Assembly (NCBI GenBank): GCA_018268875.1
Contig: JAFDVT010000264.1
Location: 1-14,967, forward strand
Length of the DNA stretch: 14,967 nucleotides
DNA from: Acidobacteriota bacterium
GTDB taxonomy: Bacteria; Acidobacteriota; Terriglobia; Bryobacterales; Bryobacteraceae
Direction: 5' to 3'
Translations under genes and position numbers: made by a program
Shown here: positions 1 to 6,985 of the stretch, piece after piece
How the letters are laid out: every line of letters starts with the position of its first letter
Numbering within the stretch: position 1 is the stretch's first letter
Notes under the pieces: generated by a model
Told to the model about the DNA's origin: nothing
What the model saw: only the letters and a program-made list of their open reading frames with translations
The model's database searches: none

Positions 1-425
1 GCGACGGCCGCAGGCATCGGCTGGTGGTATCGGGCGTGATCAAAACCAATCCCAGGCACGGTCTTCCGGTGCGTCTGCGCGATATTTCGAAGGCACTGCG
101 CGCCGTGCTTGAGGAACATCGCCCGGAAGTCGCGGCCGTCGAAGATGTGTTCGTCGCGCAGAATGCCAAGTCCGCGTTGAAGCTCGCCCACGTGCGCGGG
201 GTCGCGATGCTCGCCGTGGCGGAAGCGGGCCTCGAATTGGGCGAATATTCGCCGCTGGAAGTAAAAATGAGCGTGGTGGGATACGGCCGCGCGGAAAAGC
301 AGCAGGTGCAACTCATGGTGAAGTCATTGCTGGGGTTGAGCGACATTATCGCTTCGGAAGACGCGTCCGACGCATGCGCGGTGGCCATCTGCCATGTCAC
401 CCGCATCGGAGTTCTGGCGCGATGA
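1..425 (+). CDS. ruvC: Crossover junction endodeoxyribonuclease RuvC, 5'-truncated by window edge
   Basis: RuvC is the dimeric, Mg-dependent resolvase that nicks Holliday junctions made by RuvAB during recombinational repair. The reading frame is open from base 3, and the residues before the first GTG (position 24), GRRHRLV, already look like RuvC sequence, so the true start lies left of the window. Visible family signatures are AVEDVFVA followed by NAKSALKL and the HVRG segment (the glutamate matches catalytic Glu66 of E. coli RuvC). Near the C-terminus, EDASDACAVAICH has two aspartates spaced like Asp138 and Asp141. The first catalytic aspartate is outside the window. The stop TGA (423-425) overlaps the ATG of the next gene at 422, indicating translational coupling. 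No ruvA or ruvB is seen here. Identification is firm. Confidence 0.95.
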   Translation, partial: DGRRHRLVVSGVIKTNPRHGLPVRLRDISKALRAVLEEHRPEVAAVEDVFVAQNAKSALKLAHVRGVAMLAVAEAGLELGEYSPLEVKMSVVGYGRAEKQQVQLMVKSLLGLSDIIASEDASDACAVAICHVTRIGVLAR

Positions 426-1129
426 TGATGAAGTCCATCCTGCTTCTCGCAACGGCCGCCGCCGCTCTGTTCGGCCAGCCAAAACTCACGCTGATTCGCG
501 AATTTCCGGGTTCCACGCCGCCGCACCTGATGGTGGAAGTGGAACCGTCGGGCAAAGGCGTCTATAAAGAAGGCGCCGACAGCGAATGGCCCATCAAGTT
601 CCAGCTCAGCGCCGAAGAGGCCAAAGAGATGTTCGACACCGCGGCGCGTTGCGGACATTTCAACCGGCAACTCGAAAGCGGCCTGAAAGTGGCCTTTATG
701 GGCACCAAAACCTTTCGTTGGGAAGACGGCCCCGTCAAACAGGAAGTGAAGTTCAACTACACGCTTGATGAATCCGGCAAAGCCATGCAGGACTGGCTGG
801 AAAAGATCGCCGAAACCGAGCAGCATTTTCTGCGGCTGGAACGCGCGGTGAAGTACGACAAGCTTGGCGTGAACCAGGCGCTGTTGTTGTTCAACGCCGC
901 GGCCGACCGCAAGCGCGTCGTCGCCGTGGACCAGTTTCTGCCGCTGCTCGATCGCGTCGCGAAGAACGAATCGTACCTGCACATGGCGCGCGAACGGGCG
1001 GCAGGCCTTGCGGACGCCATCCGCGCCGGCCTGCTTGGTGGTACGCCAGCGCCGGCACCGGCCGCCGCCGCGTCGAACCCCTCATCAGCCTCTACGCCCG
1101 CATCTAGCCCAGCGAAGGGATCCCAGTAA
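422..1129 (+). CDS. Exported protein of unknown function with low-complexity tail
   Basis: I do not recognise this 235-residue protein. Start chosen at the first ATG of an ATG-ATG-ATG run at 422, which overlaps the ruvC stop; an in-frame start at 374 would lie deep inside ruvC and would put extra residues ahead of the signal peptide. Residues 1-19 (MMMK, then a Leu/Ala-rich stretch ending near FGQ) look like a Sec signal peptide, so the product is probably periplasmic. The central part, about 25-200, is a mixed alpha/beta sequence containing EFPGSTPPH, FRWEDGP and a long charged helical portion (residues about 120-200). The last 35 residues are an Ala/Pro/Ser-rich tail, probably disordered. 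The next gene begins 2 nt after the stop. A role linked to the downstream TlpA-like protein is only an inference from position. Confidence 0.8.
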   Translation: MMMKSILLLATAAAALFGQPKLTLIREFPGSTPPHLMVEVEPSGKGVYKEGADSEWPIKFQLSAEEAKEMFDTAARCGHFNRQLESGLKVAFMGTKTFRWEDGPVKQEVKFNYTLDESGKAMQDWLEKIAETEQHFLRLERAVKYDKLGVNQALLLFNAAADRKRVVAVDQFLPLLDRVAKNESYLHMARERAAGLADAIRAGLLGGTPAPAPAAAASNPSSASTPASSPAKGSQ

Positions 1130-1131
1130 GA

Positions 1132-2421
1132 GTGAATGTTTTCGTCCTGGCGTCGGTGCTCTGGCTCGCACAACTGCAACAGCAGCCCACGCCCCTGAAC
1201 ACCGAAATTTCCGCCGAAGACGATCATCTTCGCGCCGTCATGAGCGAAACCAATGGCTCGGCGGTGGAGATGCTGCGCGCGTTTGAACTGCACCTCAACA
1301 AGTTCCCGAATTCGCCGCGCAAGCTCGAAATCGAAAAGGCCGCCGCCAAGTCCGCCATCGACCTGAAGGACGACGCGCGAACCATTCTGTGGGGCGAACG
1401 CGTTCTGCAATCGGAAGCCGACCTGCAGATTCTCGATCGCGTCGCCAATGCCCTGCTCTCTTCCTCGAACATCACGCCGGATATGGCGCAGCGTGCGCTC
1501 AAGTACGCCAAGCAGTTTGAAGAACTGGTGCTGCAGATCGACAAGGAACGCCTCGCGAACCCGAAGGACGCGGCCCGCCGTCGCGATGAAGTGGACCGCG
1601 GTTTGTGCCGCAGCCTCGTCTTCCAGTCGCGCGCGTTGACCGTGCTCGGAAAGCATGCCGATGCCGTCGTCGCGGCCCGCAAAGCGTTCGACTACAGCCC
1701 GTCGGAAGTCGCCGCCCATCAGTTGGGGATCGCGCTTTCGAAGGCCGGTCAACCAGCGGAGGCGGCCAAAGCGTTCGCCGACGCGATGGTGGTTCCCGAT
1801 CCTCGCGCCACCGACGCCGAACGCGAACTGGACCGCAAGCTCATGGCCGAAAACTGGACCAAATCGAAGGGTTCCGAAGCCGGCCTCGGCGAACTCCTGC
1901 TGCCCGCCTACGACAGGACCTCGGCATTGGTCGCCGAAAAACGCAAGGTCCTGCGCCAGATGGACCCCAATCGCGACGCCTCAAATCCGATGGAATACAC
2001 GCTATCGGGCGTCAACGGCGACAAACTGGATCTCAAATCCCTTCGAGGCAAAGTGGTGGTGCTCGACTTCTGGGCCACCTGGTGCGGCCCCTGCCGCGGC
2101 CAGTACCCGCTTTACGAACAGGTGAAAGCACGCTTCAAAGATCGCAAGGACGTCGTCTTCCTCGCCATCAACACCGATGAGGATCAGGGCTTGGTGAAGC
2201 CGTTTCTGGCCGAACAGAAATGGAACAAGTCCGTGTACTTTGAAGACGGCCTGTCGCGCGCCCTGCGCGTCGAAAACATCCCCACCACGATGGTGTTCGA
2301 CAAAACCGGCCAGCTCGCCAGCCGCCTCAACGGCTACATCCCCGATCGTTTTGTCGACATGCTGTCGACACGCATCGAGTACGCGCTGAACGGCGCTACT
2401 CCTCAGGCGGTTCGCCAATGA
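1132..2421 (+). CDS. TlpA/ResA-like exported thioredoxin-fold protein with helical N-terminal domain
   Basis: A 429-residue protein starting at GTG 1132, just after the upstream stop. Residues 1-16 (MNVFVLASVLWLAQ) form a short hydrophobic export signal. Residues about 25-270 are helical and TPR-like (for example the stretch around SEVAAHQLGIALSKAGQPAEAAKAFADAM, cut here only in description). The C-terminal portion, about 280-420, is a TlpA/AhpC-TSA thioredoxin domain: GKVVVLDFWATWCGPC with the redox pair Cys318 and Cys321, AINTDED in the following strand, and the cis-proline at Pro384 in NIPTTMVFDKTG. Such proteins reduce disulfides or serve cytochrome c maturation or general thiol redox outside the cytoplasm; the partner here is unknown. 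The 3' end overlaps deoB by 4 nt (ATGA at 2418-2421). Domain call is sure, the specific substrate is not. Confidence 0.88.
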   Translation: MNVFVLASVLWLAQLQQQPTPLNTEISAEDDHLRAVMSETNGSAVEMLRAFELHLNKFPNSPRKLEIEKAAAKSAIDLKDDARTILWGERVLQSEADLQILDRVANALLSSSNITPDMAQRALKYAKQFEELVLQIDKERLANPKDAARRRDEVDRGLCRSLVFQSRALTVLGKHADAVVAARKAFDYSPSEVAAHQLGIALSKAGQPAEAAKAFADAMVVPDPRATDAERELDRKLMAENWTKSKGSEAGLGELLLPAYDRTSALVAEKRKVLRQMDPNRDASNPMEYTLSGVNGDKLDLKSLRGKVVVLDFWATWCGPCRGQYPLYEQVKARFKDRKDVVFLAINTDEDQGLVKPFLAEQKWNKSVYFEDGLSRALRVENIPTTMVFDKTGQLASRLNGYIPDRFVDMLSTRIEYALNGATPQAVRQ

Positions 2422-3605
2422 GCAACAATACCGGCCCGTTTTCCCGTATCATCTGGATCGTCCTCGATAGCGTAGGCATCGGCGCGATGCCCGATTTTGC
2501 GGCCTTTCACGACGAACCCGGCGCCGACACGCTGGGCAACATCGCCCGCCAGCGCCCGCTCCATCTGCCGAACCTTGCCTCCAAAGGCCTGGGCAACATC
2601 AAGAGGCTGGAAGGCATCGGTCCCGTCGCTGAACCCGCGGGAGCCTATGGACGTTGCGCCCTCGCCTCGCCCGGCAAGGACACCACGACAGGACATTGGG
2701 AAATGGCCGGCATCCATCTGGACAAGCCGTTTCCGCTGTTTCCCAACGGTTTTCCGCCCGAAGTGATGGACGAGTTCCACCGCCTCATCGCGCGGGATTC
2801 GCTGGGCAACAAGGCCGCCTCCGGCACCGAAATCATGGCGGAACTCGGCGAGGAACACATGCGCACCGGGTCGCCCATTGTGTACACCTCCGCCGACTCG
2901 GTCTTCCAGATCGCCGCGCATGAAGACGTGATCCCGGTGTGGGAACTCTACAAAATCTGCGAGACGGCGCGTGGCATTCTGCGCGGCAAATTTGAAGTCG
3001 GCCGCGTCATCGCCAGGCCGTTCACCGGCTCGCCCGGCCATTTCCAGCGCACCACCAACCGCAAGGATTACGCGGTACCGCCGCCGCAAGGCATGCTGCT
3101 CGATCAGTTGCAGGCCGCGAAGGTCGGCGTGTCTTCGGTCGGCAAGATCATCGACATCTTTCTGGGCCGCGGCATCACCGAGTACGAAAAAACCAAGTCC
3201 AACGCAGACGGCATGGCCAAGACGCTCGAAGCGCTGGACCATCTGGACCACGGCCTCGTCTTCACCAACCTGGTGGATTTCGATTCGCTCTACGGGCATC
3301 GCAACGACGTCGAAGGTTACGCCAAAGCTCTGGAAGAGACCGACCGCTGGCTGCCCTCGCTCGACGCCAAGCTTCGCGAAGACGACCTGGTGATCCTCAC
3401 GGCGGACCATGGTTGCGACCCCACGACCGCCTCCACCGATCACACCCGCGAATACGTGCCGCTGCTTGTCTACGGACCACGCGCCCGCCGCGACGTCGAT
3501 CTGGAAATCCGCGCCAGCCTTTCGGACATCGGCCAAACTGTGGCCGATAACTTTGGCGCTAAACCAGTCCCCTACGGAACCAGCTTCTTATCTCAAATCC
3601 TATGA
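2418..3605 (+). CDS. deoB: Phosphopentomutase
   Basis: Interconverts (deoxy)ribose-1-phosphate and (deoxy)ribose-5-phosphate in nucleoside salvage; a cytoplasmic, Mn-dependent member of the alkaline phosphatase superfamily. The 395 residues match the usual family length. Motifs in order: IVLDSVGIGAMPD (metal-binding Asp17), GADTLGNIA, GKDTTTGHWEM at about residues 86-96 (Thr89-Thr91 include the phosphorylated threonine), NLVDFDSLYGHRNDVEGY, TADHGCDPTT and STDHTREYVPLL, which supply the remaining Asp/His metal ligands. All appear intact. It starts inside the stop of the TlpA-like gene and its own stop overlaps the tpiA start (3602-3605), so the three are probably cotranslated. With a deoxyribose-phosphate aldolase (not in this window) the pathway would feed glyceraldehyde-3-phosphate to TpiA. 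Confidence 0.96.
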   Translation: MSNNTGPFSRIIWIVLDSVGIGAMPDFAAFHDEPGADTLGNIARQRPLHLPNLASKGLGNIKRLEGIGPVAEPAGAYGRCALASPGKDTTTGHWEMAGIHLDKPFPLFPNGFPPEVMDEFHRLIARDSLGNKAASGTEIMAELGEEHMRTGSPIVYTSADSVFQIAAHEDVIPVWELYKICETARGILRGKFEVGRVIARPFTGSPGHFQRTTNRKDYAVPPPQGMLLDQLQAAKVGVSSVGKIIDIFLGRGITEYEKTKSNADGMAKTLEALDHLDHGLVFTNLVDFDSLYGHRNDVEGYAKALEETDRWLPSLDAKLREDDLVILTADHGCDPTTASTDHTREYVPLLVYGPRARRDVDLEIRASLSDIGQTVADNFGAKPVPYGTSFLSQIL

Positions 3606-4354
3606 CTCGTAAACCTGTGATGGCCGGCAACTGGAAGATGTACAAGACGCCCGCCGAAACCAAGGCTTTTTTTGAAAAGTTCCTGCCCCTCGTCTCCGGC
3701 GCCTCGCACTGCGAAATCGTCATCAACCCGCCGTTTGTGAACATTGCCGCCGCGGTGGACGCCGCCAAGGGCAGCCGCGTGGAAATCGGCGGCCAGAACC
3801 TGTACTGGGCCAAGGAAGGCGCGTTTACTGGCGAAATCTCCGGTCCTATGCTCAAGGCGAGCGGCGCCGAATGGGTCATCATCGGCCATAGCGAACGCCG
3901 CCAGTACTTCGGCGAAACCGACGAGACGGTTCTGAAGCGCACCGTCGCCGCGCTCGAAGCCGACCTCAAGCCGATCGTCTGCGTGGGCGAAATGCTCGCC
4001 GAACGCGAAGCCGGTGAGACGGAAGCCGTCCTGCGCACCCAGTTCGACGGCGGCATCGCGGGCCTCTCGCCGGAGCAGTTCGCCAAGATCGTCATCGCCT
4101 ACGAACCCGTGTGGGCCATCGGCACCGGCAAGACCGCGACTCCCGAAATGGCGGCCGACGCGCATCGCGTGCTGCGCAGCCTGGTGACGGCCAAGTTCGG
4201 CGCAGATGCTGGCGCGGCGGTTCGCATTCTGTACGGCGGTTCGGTCAAGCCGGACAACGTCAAAGGACTCATGGCGCAGCCGGAAATCGACGGCGCCCTG
4301 GTCGGCGGCGCGAGCCTCGACCCCGGTTCCTTCGCATCGATTGTAAACTTCTAA
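3602..4354 (+). CDS. tpiA: Triosephosphate isomerase
   Basis: Converts dihydroxyacetone phosphate to glyceraldehyde-3-phosphate in glycolysis and gluconeogenesis; cytoplasmic TIM-barrel dimer. The 250 residues are typical. All catalytic elements are visible: MAGNWKM with Asn10 and Lys12, IGHSERR with the electrophile His96, AYEPVWAIGTGKTAT with the base Glu168 and the start of mobile loop 6, then ILYGGSVKP and LVGGASLDPGSF for phosphate binding. The ATG at 3602 overlaps the deoB stop. In many bacteria tpiA sits with gapA, pgk and secG; here it is instead joined to deoB, a plausible link through triose phosphate from pentose salvage. The lipoprotein gene follows after 2 nt. Confidence 0.97.
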   Translation: MTRKPVMAGNWKMYKTPAETKAFFEKFLPLVSGASHCEIVINPPFVNIAAAVDAAKGSRVEIGGQNLYWAKEGAFTGEISGPMLKASGAEWVIIGHSERRQYFGETDETVLKRTVAALEADLKPIVCVGEMLAEREAGETEAVLRTQFDGGIAGLSPEQFAKIVIAYEPVWAIGTGKTATPEMAADAHRVLRSLVTAKFGADAGAAVRILYGGSVKPDNVKGLMAQPEIDGALVGGASLDPGSFASIVNF

Positions 4355-4356
4355 TC

Positions 4357-4902
4357 ATGAGAAGGCTTGCGTGTACCGGTGCCGCATTGGTGGTCGCTTT
4401 GACCGCCTGCGCCACCTCCGGGCAGGATGAAGCTCGCAAGTCGGTGTTTTCCAGCCTCGCTCACAAGGACTGCGTAGCCAAGACCTTGCCAAACGATCCG
4501 AACGACACGCCGTACCGCGCTTGCCCGGGCGCGGCCGGCTACACGCTGCATGTCGTACCAGCCGATGCCGGACGGTCCACAATCGACGTCGTGGACCCTT
4601 CCGGCCGCAGCTTCCCTTTGCGCCTTCCCGAAACCGTCACCCGCGACATGTTCGAACTGGACCTTCGCGCCGAATGGCGCCTGGCCGGTTCCACGCCCAT
4701 CGCGCTCATCCTCCTGCTTCGCGTCCACGGCGACCCCGCCGATCCATCCCGGATCAGCAACAGCATCGCGGCGATTGCCAAGATCACACCTGCGGAAGTC
4801 TGCGTCACCGATGCGCTTTCGGACGGCGGTGGCACCATCCAAACTGTTCATAAAACGGCAGATTCCGCGCGGGGCCGCCCGTGTGGGCCAGTTTTGCCTT
4901 AG
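4357..4902 (+). CDS. Small cysteine-containing lipoprotein of unknown function
   Basis: A 181-residue protein. The open frame extends upstream into tpiA, but the ATG at 4357 is chosen because it gives a clean lipoprotein signal: MRRL, a hydrophobic stretch, then the lipobox LTAC with the acylated Cys at residue 18, followed by ATS. The mature part has four cysteines (KDC, YRAC, AEVC and RPC) which could make two disulfides, consistent with a periplasmic location. Segments such as GYTLHVVP, DPSGRSFPL, AEWRLAG and IAKITPAEVCVTDAL resemble a hypothetical family I recall from several bacterial phyla, but I cannot name a function. It starts 2 nt after the tpiA stop and lies 32 nt before the NlpC/P60-like gene. 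Confidence 0.78.
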   Translation: MRRLACTGAALVVALTACATSGQDEARKSVFSSLAHKDCVAKTLPNDPNDTPYRACPGAAGYTLHVVPADAGRSTIDVVDPSGRSFPLRLPETVTRDMFELDLRAEWRLAGSTPIALILLLRVHGDPADPSRISNSIAAIAKITPAEVCVTDALSDGGGTIQTVHKTADSARGRPCGPVLP

Positions 4903-4934
4903 ACTGCGCTGTACCTGACAGGGACCAGATTAAA

Positions 4935-5699
4935 ATGCCTACTCCTGTCGAATTCATGACGCAGTACCGGAACATCCGGGTGAACGCGGTGCTTGACGAC
5001 CCGGTTGCCCGCGTGTGCCGCCAGACCACCTTTCCCGTCCAGATTCGCAAGTACTTCATGATGGATTGGGACGAAACCAGCGAGGAACGCCGCGACTTTA
5101 ACGCCGTCACCTCGGACGGCAGGCGAAGCGACTTTTACCGCGCCAATCAGGAACATATCCTGAACGCCGCCATGGGCAAGGGCGCCCCCGACGACTACCG
5201 CCTGGCGCTCGAATGGGCCATCATCAGCGGCAAGATCGCCGCCCCGCTCACCGCCGAAAAAGTGCAGCAGTACGCCGACGAACACCTTGGCATCGACTGT
5301 TCGGGCTTCGCGACCAACTACCTCATCGCCGCTGGCAAGAAGACGTATTCTTCGACCACCGTTCGCAACACCGGCGCGGCGTCGTATTTCGACTCGTCAA
5401 AAGCCGTCAACGACCCGCTGGCTGTCCAGCGTGGCGACCTGCTGGTGTGGATGAACGGCAACAGCGTCAAGCGTGACCCGGGCCATATCGCGGTCGTCGA
5501 CGACTACGTCGCCCAGTGCCGCCCGGCGGGCAACATGCGTGTCGTCGAAGCCACCGGCGCGCGCGGCGCCAACCCCAAGTTGCTCGATTCCATGTACATG
5601 GTGGAAGGCATCGTGGACCAGACCGGCAGAGTCCCCATGATTCTGGTGGTGAAACGGCACGGCGTCAGCGGTAGCCATGTGGTCGTCATCCGGCCCTGA
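4935..5699 (+). CDS. NlpC/P60-like cysteine peptidase
   Basis: Probable papain-fold amidase or endopeptidase of the NlpC/P60 type, which usually cuts peptidoglycan stem peptides. The start chosen is ATG 4935, with AGGGA at 4920-4924 ten bases upstream; an in-frame start at 4881 would overlap the lipoprotein gene. The 254-residue product shows the nucleophile motif IDCSGF (Cys122), then QRGDLLVW, then the catalytic histidine in PGHIAVV (His184), followed by VVEATGARG where a third polar residue may lie. The N-terminal 120 residues are unassigned. No signal peptide, membrane segment or SH3/LysM wall-binding domain is visible, so it is unclear how it reaches the wall; export by another route, a cytoplasmic substrate or a wrongly chosen start are all possible. 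Family call good, biological role unknown. Confidence 0.8.
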   Translation: MPTPVEFMTQYRNIRVNAVLDDPVARVCRQTTFPVQIRKYFMMDWDETSEERRDFNAVTSDGRRSDFYRANQEHILNAAMGKGAPDDYRLALEWAIISGKIAAPLTAEKVQQYADEHLGIDCSGFATNYLIAAGKKTYSSTTVRNTGAASYFDSSKAVNDPLAVQRGDLLVWMNGNSVKRDPGHIAVVDDYVAQCRPAGNMRVVEATGARGANPKLLDSMYMVEGIVDQTGRVPMILVVKRHGVSGSHVVVIRP

Positions 5700-5713
5700 T
5701 CTACACTCATAAG

Positions 5714-6619
5714 ATGCCAACCCGGCGAACGATGCTAACTGCCGCCGCTGCTGGTGTGGCGGCAGCGGCACCAGCCTCCCGCAGGCGCTACGAGCAGTGG
5801 GACGTCTTCACCCAAACCCGGCTCACCGGCAACCCGCTCGCCGTCTTTCTGGACGCCACCGGGTTCACCGATGCGCAAATGCTGGCCATCGCCCGGGAAA
5901 CGAATCTGTCCGAAACCACGTTCGTCTTCCCCGGGGAGAAGGGCCATCGCGTCCGCATCTTCACCCGCGAACAGGAACTTCCCTTCGCCGGACATCCCAC
6001 TCTGGGTACCGCCGCCGTCCTGCGCGCCCACACCGGCAAGGACCGGATCACGCTGCGACTGAACGCCGGGGAGTTTACGGTGGAGTTCGACAAGTCGGGT
6101 TACGGAGAAATGGTCCAGCAGGACGCGGTAGCCAGCGAGACGCACGAGGTCGCGGCTATTGCGCCCCTGCTCGGGCTGAGCCCGGATGATTTTGACACGC
6201 AGTATCCCATTCAGAATCTGTCGACTGGGCGTCCAAATCTCATCCTGATGTTGAAGTCGCTCGCCGCCGTCGCCAAGGCCCAGGTGAACTGGCCGGCGGC
6301 CACGCAGTACTTTGCTTCGGGGGACAAACAGCGCGGCTTTTACCTGTTGACCCGCGAGGTCCTGGACAAACAGGCTCGCGTCCACGCTCGAAAGCCCACT
6401 CGTGGCGGCGACGACCCGGCTACTGGCGCGGCGGCAGGTCCCGCGGCGGCGTACCTGGTGAGGAACGGCATCGCCAAACCGGACGAGCGGGTTCTGATCG
6501 AGCAAGGAACGGAGATCGGACGGCCTAGCAGGATCTACGTGTCGGCGGACGGACTACGTAACATCCGGGTGGGAGGCTACTGCGTCAAGGCGATAGAAGG
6601 AACGCTACTTTTCGACTGA
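5714..6619 (+). CDS. PhzF-family isomerase-like protein with Tat-like signal
   Basis: PhzF proteins have a diaminopimelate-epimerase-like fold; the namesake isomerises a phenazine precursor, but most members have unknown substrates. Family motifs: FTQTRLTGNPLAVF, the acid/base glutamate in NLSETTFVF (Glu67), ELPFAGHPTLGTA, and DDPATGAAAG near the C-terminus, where typical members carry DPVTGSA. The core begins at about residue 26, the usual N-terminus of the family. Before it lies a leader, TRRTML followed by an Ala-rich stretch to APAS, which resembles a twin-arginine export signal. Start ATG 5714 has no clear Shine-Dalgarno; TACACT at 5702-5707 could be a -10 for a leaderless transcript (weak). 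The 3' end overlaps the convergent DUF971 gene by 15 bp. No phenazine or other secondary-metabolite genes are nearby. Confidence 0.88.
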   Translation: MPTRRTMLTAAAAGVAAAAPASRRRYEQWDVFTQTRLTGNPLAVFLDATGFTDAQMLAIARETNLSETTFVFPGEKGHRVRIFTREQELPFAGHPTLGTAAVLRAHTGKDRITLRLNAGEFTVEFDKSGYGEMVQQDAVASETHEVAAIAPLLGLSPDDFDTQYPIQNLSTGRPNLILMLKSLAAVAKAQVNWPAATQYFASGDKQRGFYLLTREVLDKQARVHARKPTRGGDDPATGAAAGPAAAYLVRNGIAKPDERVLIEQGTEIGRPSRIYVSADGLRNIRVGGYCVKAIEGTLLFD

Positions 6620-6979
6620 CCGCGAGGCGCAGACCGCACACGGACAAAGGTCGCGAAGATGGCGGAACGAGTAAATCCCGGTCTTGTGACCATCGTTCCA
6701 GTAAATCCTTAAGGCATACTCGCCAACTTCTTCACAATTCTCCATTTTCAGGCGCGGCTTGTACATCTGAAATGGGTTCTTGTCCTCGTTTGTGTAGTTG
6801 GTTTTCTGCGGAACCCCACCCTCGGACCCGGTGCAACTCGCGCACGGGCAGTTGTCGCGCAACAACGCAAGGGGATAGTCGGAACGATGCCTGTCGGCCC
6901 AGTCGATCTTGATGCCCCGCGACTTCGAGATGGCAATATGCTGCGGGTCGGATGCTGCGGTTACGCTACTCATACTCAT
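6605..6979 (-). CDS. DUF971 (GBBH-like N-terminal domain) protein
   Basis: A 124-residue protein resembling the DUF971 / gamma-butyrobetaine hydroxylase N-terminal-like domain, a small metal-binding fold found alone or fused to other proteins and sometimes next to Mrp/ApbC iron-sulfur carriers. Evidence: GIKIDWADRHRSDYPLALLRDNCPCASC and, at the end, ALRIYWNDGH with HLRDLCPCAVC. The two CPCxxC clusters (Cys44, 46, 49 and Cys112, 114, 117) could bind zinc or an iron-sulfur cluster. Start at ATG 6979; a second ATG two codons on is possible, and no clear ribosome site is seen. It begins 6 nt after the rel stop, so it is probably cotranscribed with rel. Molecular function is not known. Confidence 0.82.
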   Translation of the reverse strand: MSMSSVTAASDPQHIAISKSRGIKIDWADRHRSDYPLALLRDNCPCASCTGSEGGVPQKTNYTNEDKNPFQMYKPRLKMENCEEVGEYALRIYWNDGHKTGIYSFRHLRDLCPCAVCASRSVEK

Positions 6980-6985
6980 TTCGTT

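Noticed and set aside
757..1752. Minus-strand open frame of 331 codons opposite the TlpA-like gene
   Set aside because: It overlaps two plus-strand genes with export signals and a thioredoxin motif, and its sequence resembles no family.
2403..3536. Long minus-strand open frame opposite deoB
   Set aside because: It mirrors deoB, whose conserved motifs are complete. Its own translation is rich in Arg, Gly and Val and shows no recognisable domain, which is typical of shadow frames in GC-rich DNA.
5700..5713. Promoter for a leaderless PhzF transcript (TACACT at 5702-5707)
   Set aside because: The -10-like hexamer is correctly placed, but no -35 element is evident and the gene lies only 14 nt after the previous one, so it is not listed as a feature.
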